From NCBI GenBank assembly GCA_902797565.1, contig CADBTO010000166.1, positions 1 through 5,392 of the forward strand: a DNA stretch of 5,392 nucleotides, in the 5' to 3' direction. The notes below the pieces were generated by a model. The model saw nothing but the letters and a program-made list of their open reading frames with translations. It searched no databases and was not told the origin of the DNA. A program made the position numbers and the translations under genes. Source of the DNA: an uncultured Lachnospiraceae bacterium (GTDB lineage Bacteria; Bacillota; Clostridia; Lachnospirales; Lachnospiraceae). Numbering within the stretch: the first letter of the stretch is position 1; every line of letters starts with the position of its first letter. Shown piece after piece: positions 1 to 5,392 of the stretch.

Positions 1-839
1 AAATCCTGCACAGCTTCCCTCGCGGATTCGCGTTTCCGCCCTGCGCTCCCGCCCCGCCTCGCCGCCTCAAACAGCCGCAGGATTCCCTTTCGCTCCGCGT
101 CCTGCTTTTTCTTGCCCTGCTTCCCGGCCTCAGCCGCCGGATCCTCACATGCTCCCTGCGGCTCTGCTGATTCCGCCGGAGATACTGCCCCAAGACCAGC
201 CTGACCGGCCTGCCTCGCCTGCGGCATTGCCCCAAGTCCGGTTCCCGCCCCGCCTCTGCTCCGCAGCGGGCTGCTCCCGCCATACTCTGCGTCCAGCCGC
301 ATTGATACATAATGCGCGTCAACATACGCCTCAACCCCGGAAAAAAGCTGCCCGGACAGTACAAACGCATCTGGATCAAATACAACCAGAAGGATCTCCA
401 TGTCGTTTTCAGATTCCTGCAAAAAAGCACGGAACACAGACACTGCGATCTGAAGCACCTCGTCTTTCGGAAAGCCGTATACGCCTGTCGCGATGAGTGG
501 GAACGCAATGCTTTCACAGCCCAAATCCCTCGCCAGGGCAAGACTGTTTTCATAACAGCTGCGGACTGTTTCCAGCTCCCCTTCCGTCCCGCCCCGCCAG
601 GGTACGCCTACCGTATGGATGATATATTTTGCAGGCAAAGCAAACGCAGGCGTGGCTGCCGCCTGCCCTGCCGGAATCACGCCGATCTTCCTGCGCTCCG
701 CCAGCAGTTTCTCTGACCCAGCCGCCGCGTAAATGGCTCCATCTGTCCCACTTTCATAGGTCGGATTGGGATTCGCTGTATTCACAATGGCATCCGCTGC
801 CACTCTCGTAAGATCCTCCCGAATAATCCGAAACGCCAT
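1..839 (-). CDS. Macro-domain (ADP-ribose-binding) protein, 3' end outside the window
   Basis: Translating the minus strand from the ATG at 839-837 gives 279 open codons with no stop before the window edge, so the gene is partial. An AAGGAG ribosome binding site sits at 849-854, 9 bases upstream. Residues 1 to about 178 read as a complete macro domain: the start RIIREDLT, then DAIVNTANPNP (16-26) with the conserved Asn of the ADP-ribose pocket, GTDGAIYAAAG (31-41), YIIHTVG (72-78) and the glycine loop PLIATGVYGFP (114-124). Macro domains bind ADP-ribose, and many bacterial ones remove ADP-ribose from proteins or deacetylate O-acetyl-ADP-ribose; which of these applies cannot be told here. From about residue 184 the chain becomes Gly/Ala/Pro/Gln-rich with GLGA repeats, then from about 242 basic and probably helical. 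This looks like a linker to a C-terminal domain beyond the edge. The coding DNA of the tail is markedly more GC-rich than the other genes. The domain call is firm; substrate and full length are unknown. Confidence 0.88.
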   Translation of the reverse strand, partial: MAFRIIREDLTRVAADAIVNTANPNPTYESGTDGAIYAAAGSEKLLAERRKIGVIPAGQAAATPAFALPAKYIIHTVGVPWRGGTEGELETVRSCYENSLALARDLGCESIAFPLIATGVYGFPKDEVLQIAVSVFRAFLQESENDMEILLVVFDPDAFVLSGQLFSGVEAYVDAHYVSMRLDAEYGGSSPLRSRGGAGTGLGAMPQARQAGQAGLGAVSPAESAEPQGACEDPAAEAGKQGKKKQDAERKGILRLFEAARRGGSAGRKRESAREAVQD

Positions 840-859
840 AACCCCGTTCTCCTTACATG

Positions 860-890
860 AAAAAAGGGGGAGCTTTTTTCAAAGCTCCCC
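860..890 (-). terminator. Rho-independent terminator after tRNA-Thr
   Basis: On the minus strand the arm GGGGAGCTTT (890-881), a GAAA tetraloop (880-877) and the arm AAAGCTCCCC (876-867) form a perfect 10 bp stem, followed by C and six T (865-860). It lies 16 bases past the tRNA 3' end and is a textbook intrinsic terminator for the tRNA transcript. Its T tract ends only 5 bases before the AAGGAG of the macro-domain gene, leaving almost no room for a separate promoter between the two. Confidence 0.9.
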
Positions 891-906
891 ATCGTCTTCT
901 CAAACC

Positions 907-979
907 AGCTGATGACCGGAATCGAACCGGTGACCTCCTCACTACCAATGAGGTGCGCTACCGACTGTGCCACATCAGC
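907..979 (-). tRNA. tRNA-Thr (anticodon GGU)
   Basis: The minus strand folds into a complete 73-nt cloverleaf. The acceptor arms GCTGATG (979-973) and CATCAGC (914-908) pair perfectly. The anticodon arm is CCTCA-TTGGTAG-TGAGG with GGT at positions 34-36, which reads ACC and, by wobble, ACU threonine codons. The T arm is ACCGG-TTCGATT-CCGGT, also perfect, and the variable region is AGGTC. The D arm is GCAC/GCGC around AGTCGGTA and has one A-C mismatch at positions 12-23. The discriminator base is U (907), and CCA is not encoded, so it must be added after transcription. It has its own promoter upstream and an intrinsic terminator directly downstream, so it is a single-gene unit. Confidence 0.96.
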
Positions 980-1003
980 TTATCGACTTTTGTCGACCTG
1001 CAT

Positions 1004-1032
1004 ATACTACAACAACTCGAAACAAAAGTCAA
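1004..1032 (-). promoter_or_regulatory. Sigma-A-type promoter of tRNA-Thr
   Basis: On the minus strand TTGACT (1032-1027) is separated by exactly 17 bp from TAGTAT (1009-1004), giving a predicted start near 997, about 18 bases before the tRNA. The upstream flank (1034-1066) is rich in A tracts, as in UP elements of strong stable-RNA promoters. A small dyad TCGAC-aaaa-GTCGA (996-983) falls in the pre-tRNA leader and may fold before RNase P cleavage. Confidence 0.82.
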
Positions 1033-1107
1033 CTGTTTTTTTCAAATTTTTTGATTTTTTATTTCCGATCGCTGCAAAGCAATTCCTGCACCAGTGTCCT
1101 GCTACAC

Positions 1108-1665
1108 TTAGACACGCTTCACATACTCTCCAGTCCGGGTGTCGATCTGAAGCACATCCCCGATGTTCACGAACAGCGGCACGTTGATCTGTGCACCCGT
1201 TTCCACGATTGCAGGCTTTGTCGCACCTGTCGCCGTATCACCCTTGAGCCCCGGCTCGGTATCCGTCACTTCCAGCTCCACAGACAGCGGCGGCTCCACA
1301 GCGAAAACAGACCCATTGTGTGAGCACACGCGTACAGATTCGTTCTCCTTGACAAATTTCAGGGAATCCCCGATATCATCCTTGGACAGAGCGATCTGCT
1401 CATAGCTCTCATTATCCATAAAGTGGTACAGATCTCCGTCATTATACAGATACTGCATATCCTTGCGATCAATCCGTGCCTGAGGGAATTTCTCCGTCGG
1501 ACGGAAGGACTTCTCAATGACGCCCCCGTTCTTGATGTTCTTGAGCTTCGTGCGGACAAAGGCTGCGCCCTTGCCAGGCTTCACGTGCTGGAACTCAATG
1601 ATCTGATAGATATTCCCTTCAAACTCTATCGTAATGCCATTTTTGAAATCACCGGCTGATACCAT
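1108..1665 (-). CDS. efp: Translation elongation factor P
   Basis: The 185-residue product has the full usual length and three-domain layout of bacterial EF-P: a KOW-like domain I (about 1-65), then two OB-fold domains (about 66-127 and 130-185). EF-P binds the ribosome between the P and E sites and relieves stalling at consecutive prolines. The domain I tip reads [10 protein letters not shown], which places Lys32 at the position that is post-translationally modified in many bacteria (5-aminopentanol in Bacillus subtilis, lysylation in Escherichia coli). No modification enzyme is encoded in this window. The ATG at 1665-1663 is preceded by AGGAGG (1671-1676) with a short 5-base gap. A good promoter at 1796-1824 predicts a leader of about 125 bases. 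No clear intrinsic terminator follows the stop, so some readthrough into the tRNA unit is possible. Confidence 0.97.
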   Translation of the reverse strand: MVSAGDFKNGITIEFEGNIYQIIEFQHVKPGKGAAFVRTKLKNIKNGGVIEKSFRPTEKFPQARIDRKDMQYLYNDGDLYHFMDNESYEQIALSKDDIGDSLKFVKENESVRVCSHNGSVFAVEPPLSVELEVTDTEPGLKGDTATGATKPAIVETGAQINVPLFVNIGDVLQIDTRTGEYVKRV

Positions 1666-1666
1666 T

Positions 1667-1759
1667 CTAACCTCCTAGTACAGTGTATTTGTTTTTTGCT
1701 TCCTGCCTGATAAGTCGCTCCTGCCCGGCAGACTGATGCGCCTGCCCGAAGTACCTCAT
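1667..1759 (-). other. Possible 30-codon leader ORF ahead of efp
   Basis: Within the predicted efp leader an ATG at 1759-1757 opens a 30-codon frame whose TAG (1669-1667) ends one base before the efp ATG. It is preceded by GGAG (1764-1767) at a short 4-base distance. The peptide would begin MRYFGQAHQ and end TVLGG; it contains no proline, no hydrophobic stretch and no recognised domain. The efp ribosome binding site lies inside its last codons, so translation of the two could be coupled. I do not recognise it, and a chance frame of this length is quite possible. Confidence 0.2.
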
Positions 1760-1795
1760 GGCACTCCGCAGTTTATACGCAGAACGAACGGACTT

Positions 1796-1824
1796 ATTAT
1801 ACCAGAACCTTCCCTACTTTTCAA
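1796..1824 (-). promoter_or_regulatory. Sigma-A-type promoter of efp
   Basis: On the minus strand TTGAAA (1824-1819), a 17 bp spacer and a perfect TATAAT (1801-1796) with a TG just upstream (extended -10) form a strong promoter. The -35 hexamer lies inside the last codons of nrdR. Transcription should start near 1789, leaving a leader of about 125 bases. That leader can form a hairpin from GGCAG (1746-1742) and CTGCC (1731-1727) and contains GGCAGG three times. Confidence 0.8.
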
Positions 1825-2269
1825 GCATGATCTTCTTTAATTCGAGCATAAATGAATGCACATCCTTGAATTCGCGATATACAGACGCATACCGGACATA
1901 TGCCACCTCATCCATGATCTTCAGATGTTCCATAATAATCTCCCCGATTCGGCTGCTGGGGATTTCCTTTTCCTCCCGCCCGAAGATCTGGCTCTCCACA
2001 TCGTCGATCAGTGCTTCGATATCCCTGGCGGACACCGGCCGTTTGTGGCATGCCTCCAAAATCCCCTTTTCCAGCTTTTTCCGGTTATACTGCTCCCGGT
2101 TCTGGTCTTTCTTGATGACAATCAGCGGAATCGTTTCCACTTTTTCATATGTCGTAAATCGCTTTGCACACGCATCACAAAGGCGGCGCCTGCGGATGGA
2201 ACAATGGTCATCCGCAGGCCTCGAATCAATCACCCTTGTGTTTTCAAATCCGCAATACGGACACTTCAT
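1814..2269 (-). CDS. nrdR: Transcriptional repressor NrdR
   Basis: This 151-residue protein matches NrdR in length and layout. An N-terminal zinc ribbon carries Cys3, Cys6, Cys31 and Cys34 (CPYC and CDAC), with the signature VIDSRPADD at 13-21, the basic run IRRRR (25-29) and KRFTTYE (36-42). An ATP-cone domain follows from about residue 49 to 139, opening with PLIVIKKD. NrdR senses the ATP/dATP state through the cone and, when dATP-loaded, represses ribonucleotide reductase operons by binding paired NrdR boxes. No ribonucleotide reductase gene and no obvious NrdR box lies in this window, so its targets are elsewhere. The ATG at 2269-2267 has TAGGAG (2281-2286) upstream at 11 bases, slightly long but acceptable. 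A probable promoter lies between it and ychF. The gene ends just before the efp promoter. Confidence 0.97.
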   Translation of the reverse strand: MKCPYCGFENTRVIDSRPADDHCSIRRRRLCDACAKRFTTYEKVETIPLIVIKKDQNREQYNRKKLEKGILEACHKRPVSARDIEALIDDVESQIFGREEKEIPSSRIGEIIMEHLKIMDEVAYVRYASVYREFKDVHSFMLELKKIMLEK

Positions 2270-2306
2270 AAATCTGTCTACTCCTATTAAGATGAATTTT
2301 TTAATG

Positions 2307-2336
2307 ATTATGCCTGTCCCTGTCTATGGCTGCCAA
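2307..2336 (-). promoter_or_regulatory. Probable promoter of nrdR
   Basis: In the gap between ychF and nrdR the minus strand has TTGGCA (2336-2331), an 18 bp spacer and CATAAT (2312-2307), five of six matches in each box. It predicts a start near 2300 and a leader of about 30 bases. No strong terminator separates it from ychF, so nrdR may also be reached by transcription from ychF. Confidence 0.5.
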
Positions 2337-2350
2337 AAACTTATCACAAG

Positions 2351-3448
2351 TTAAACATTAAATCGGAACAAAATCACATCTCCGTCGCAGACCACGTAAT
2401 CTTTTCCCTGCAGACCCAAAAGCCCCTTCTCCTTCGCACCGGCCATTCCGCCCGATGCCACCAGATCGTCAAACTTCACCACTTCCGCACAGATAAATCC
2501 TCTTTCAAAATCCGTATGGATCTTGCCCGCAGCCTGGGGGGCCTTGGTTCCTTTCTGGATGGTCCAGGCACGGCTTTCATCTTCCCCGCAGGTCAGATAG
2601 GAAATCAATCCCAGCAGCGCATAACTTGCCGCAATCAGTTTATCCAGTCCCGATTCCTTGATCCCCAGATCCTCCAGGAACTCTCCTTTTTCCTCATCAG
2701 AAAGCTCTGCGATCTCCTCCTCAATTTTCGCGCAGACCACAAACACACCGCTGTCTGTCTGGGCAGCAAGCTCCCGGACTTTCGCGACATAAGGGTTGCC
2801 CTCCCCGTCGTCTGCCAGGTCATCCTCTGCAACATTCGCCGCATAGATCACGGGTTTTGCCGTCAACAGATTGTATCCGGCAAACCACTTCTCCTCATCC
2901 TCATCCTGGGGTTCAAAGACCGCCGCCATCTTCCCGTCTTCCAGAAGTTCCTTGAGCCGTTCGATCAACGCCACTTCCTTTGCCAGCACCTTGTCCATCT
3001 TCGCCTGCCTGTGGGTCTTCTGGTAACGCCGATCCAGGATCTCCAGATCAGAAAACAGCAGCTCATAATTGATGGTTTCAATATCCCGCACCGGATCTAC
3101 ATTGCCATCCACATGGACGACATTCGAATCTTCGAAGCATCGCACAACATGAACAATCGCATCAACCTCACGGATATTCGCAAGAAACTGGTTCCCCAGC
3201 CCCTCTCCTTTGCTTGCACCTTTTACCAGTCCGGCAATATCTACAAATTCAATCGTAGCTGGCGTCACTTTTTTTGAATTGTACATCTTTCCCAGTACAT
3301 CCAGACGCTTATCCGGAACCGGAACAACCCCCACATTCGGATCAATCGTACAAAACGGATAATTCGCACTTTCTGCGCCCGCCTTTGTCAGGGAATTAAA
3401 AAGGGTGCTTTTCCCTACATTGGGAAGCCCCACGATCCCTAGCTTCAT
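2351..3448 (-). CDS. ychF: Ribosome-associated NTPase YchF (Obg family)
   Basis: The 365-residue product is a full-length YchF/Ola1 protein. The P-loop GLPNVGKST is at 7-15 and the G3 region DIAGLVKGAS is at 70-79, where a hydrophobic Leu replaces the usual catalytic Gln. The G4 position reads NVAE (205-208) instead of NKxD; this change is typical of YchF and is linked in the family to ATP preference over GTP. A coiled-coil helical insert spans about 130-180, and a TGS domain fills the C-terminus (about 282-365, including HTDFERGFICAEVV). YchF binds ribosomes and is tied to stress responses; its precise job is still debated. The ATG at 3448-3446 has GGAGG (3457-3461) at 8 bases, inside the final codons of the upstream 95-residue gene. 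Only 3 bases separate the two genes, so they are almost surely cotranscribed and perhaps translationally coupled. Confidence 0.97.
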   Translation of the reverse strand: MKLGIVGLPNVGKSTLFNSLTKAGAESANYPFCTIDPNVGVVPVPDKRLDVLGKMYNSKKVTPATIEFVDIAGLVKGASKGEGLGNQFLANIREVDAIVHVVRCFEDSNVVHVDGNVDPVRDIETINYELLFSDLEILDRRYQKTHRQAKMDKVLAKEVALIERLKELLEDGKMAAVFEPQDEDEEKWFAGYNLLTAKPVIYAANVAEDDLADDGEGNPYVAKVRELAAQTDSGVFVVCAKIEEEIAELSDEEKGEFLEDLGIKESGLDKLIAASYALLGLISYLTCGEDESRAWTIQKGTKAPQAAGKIHTDFERGFICAEVVKFDDLVASGGMAGAKEKGLLGLQGKDYVVCDGDVILFRFNV

Positions 3449-3451
3449 AAT

Positions 3452-3739
3452 CTATTCCTCCATTAACTTCCTCAGCACTTCCATCTGTGCCACAGTATTT
3501 TCCTCCTTTTTGGAAGAACACATAAACCGCGGGGACATCCTCGCTGCACGGTGGCAATTCACCGCGATCTTGTCCAGCGCAGCCTTGTCTGTCTTAAACA
3601 GCATATACTCTTCTTTGGTAATTTTGTAGTAACGGATGGTCAATCCAGTCACGATCTGAAGCACATACTGCTTGCAGGACTTGCTGAGGCCCACTGCATA
3701 GTGCTTTTCAGACCGGTTCAACTTTTGTGACAGCCCCAT
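3452..3739 (-). CDS. Uncharacterised 95-residue protein upstream of ychF
   Basis: I do not recognise this protein. It is a real gene by context: AGGAGG (3745-3750) lies 5 bases before the ATG, there is an extended -10 promoter upstream, and its TAG sits 3 bases before the ychF start. The product is small and basic, begins MGLSQKLNRSEKHYAVGLSK, and has a mixed beta/aromatic core around residues 25-48 (YVLQIV, TGLTIRYYKI, EEYMLF). A helical segment with DKAALDKIAVNCHRAAR (51-67) and a charged C-terminal helix ending VLRKLMEE follow. There is no signal peptide, no membrane segment and no full zinc-binding motif; its three Cys (22, 62, 74) are scattered. Shared transcription with ychF suggests a translation- or stress-related role, but that is only guilt by association. 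It could equally be an unrelated conserved Clostridia orphan. Confidence 0.72.
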   Translation of the reverse strand: MGLSQKLNRSEKHYAVGLSKSCKQYVLQIVTGLTIRYYKITKEEYMLFKTDKAALDKIAVNCHRAARMSPRFMCSSKKEENTVAQMEVLRKLMEE

Positions 3740-3758
3740 AAAAACCTCCTCATCTCAA

Positions 3759-3827
3759 AAATCTGACCAAAATATTTTTCAATTATATCATAAATCTGAT
3801 TTTTGAAAAGCAGAAATCTGACCAAAA
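3759..3827. repeat. Phased direct repeats AAATCTGA(CCAAAA) in the divergent control region
   Basis: The 14-mer AAATCTGACCAAAA occurs twice without mismatch (3759-3772 and 3814-3827), and its first eight bases occur once more between them (3792-3799). Start-to-start spacings are 33 and 22 bases, both multiples of 11, so all three lie on the same face of the helix. A degenerate fourth copy (11 of 14 matches) starts at 3826. The middle copy is part of the dyad AAATC-T-GATTT (3792-3802). They bracket the promoter of the 95-residue gene and resemble operator sites, but no cognate regulator is known. Confidence 0.6.
3782..3809 (-). promoter_or_regulatory. Extended -10 promoter of the 95-residue gene and ychF
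   Basis: The minus strand has a perfect TATAAT (3787-3782) preceded by TGA, an extended -10 box. The best -35 is a weak TTTTCA (3809-3804) at 16 bp. Start is predicted near 3775, about 35 bases before the ATG. The three AAATCTGA repeats lie just downstream of the start, in the spacer, and just upstream of the -35, which suggests that the promoter is regulated. Confidence 0.65.
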
Positions 3828-3863
3828 AACGAACCAAAATACAAATCGATGCAAAAAAACACG

Positions 3864-5376
<1,513 letters not shown>

Positions 5377-5392
5377 TTTTTTTGAATCGCGT

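Noticed and set aside
149..811. Overlapping plus-strand open frames at 149-496, 312-716 and 629-811.
   Set aside because: They are antisense shadows of the macro-domain gene; they lack ribosome binding sites and have no recognisable domains, while the minus-strand frame has clear macro motifs.
1..979. A tRNA-linked integrated island, suggested by the GC-rich gene next to the tRNA 3' end.
   Set aside because: No integrase, no direct repeat of the tRNA 3' end and no mobile gene is visible, and the native terminator is still directly attached to the tRNA.
1033..1107. A possible terminator between efp and the tRNA promoter.
   Set aside because: Only stems of 3-5 bp can be drawn and none is followed directly by a T tract on the minus strand.
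2331..2352. AACTT-GTGAT-AAGTT followed by T residues after the ychF stop, as a possible terminator.
   Set aside because: The stem has only 5 AT-rich pairs and the T run is short and interrupted by GG, so it is unlikely to terminate efficiently.
2516..3277. A 253-codon plus-strand open frame.
   Set aside because: It lies entirely antisense to ychF, whose family motifs are unmistakable, and has no ribosome binding site or domain signature.
3828..3840. A CGAAC core with AT-rich flanks resembling one arm of a Bacillus PurR box upstream of guaB.
   Set aside because: The functional site needs two inverted arms at fixed distance, and no matching GTTCG arm is present nearby; the base before the core also does not fit.

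Overview
The window looks like an ordinary chromosomal stretch of a Gram-positive anaerobe, most likely a Clostridia/Lachnospiraceae member. The reasons are strong AGGAGG-type ribosome binding sites, sigma-A-like promoters with TATAAT boxes and 17-18 bp spacers, mid-range GC with AT-rich intergenic regions, an EF-P with a PGKG tip, and NrdR and YchF sequences of Bacillota type. This assignment is inference; there is no rRNA or other strict marker here.

Layout. One gene, guaB (3922-5376), lies on the plus strand and is complete. Everything else is on the minus strand, read from right to left: an unrecognised 95-residue gene (3452-3739), ychF (2351-3448, only 3 bases downstream of it), nrdR (1814-2269), efp (1108-1665), a tRNA-Thr(GGU) (907-979) with its own promoter and intrinsic terminator, and a macro-domain protein that starts at 839 and runs off the left edge still open. 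This last gene is easy to miss because its stop codon lies outside the window. The control region 3740-3921 between the 95-residue gene and guaB holds two divergent promoters and a set of helically phased direct repeats.

Function. guaB makes XMP, the first committed step to GMP. NrdR represses ribonucleotide reductase genes. EF-P rescues ribosomes at proline runs, YchF is a ribosome-associated NTPase, and tRNA-Thr feeds translation. Apart from this nucleotide/translation theme there is no sign of one dedicated pathway. nrdR, efp and the tRNA each have a recognisable promoter of their own, so the minus-strand block need not be one operon; only the 95-residue gene and ychF look tightly coupled.

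Most of the window is well-known housekeeping. The points worth a second look are the unknown small gene coupled to ychF, the phased repeats around its promoter, the tRNA terminator placed directly on the macro gene's translation start, a possible leader ORF ahead of efp, and the low-complexity tail of the macro protein. I found no CRISPR array, mobile element, phage gene or clearly new system.
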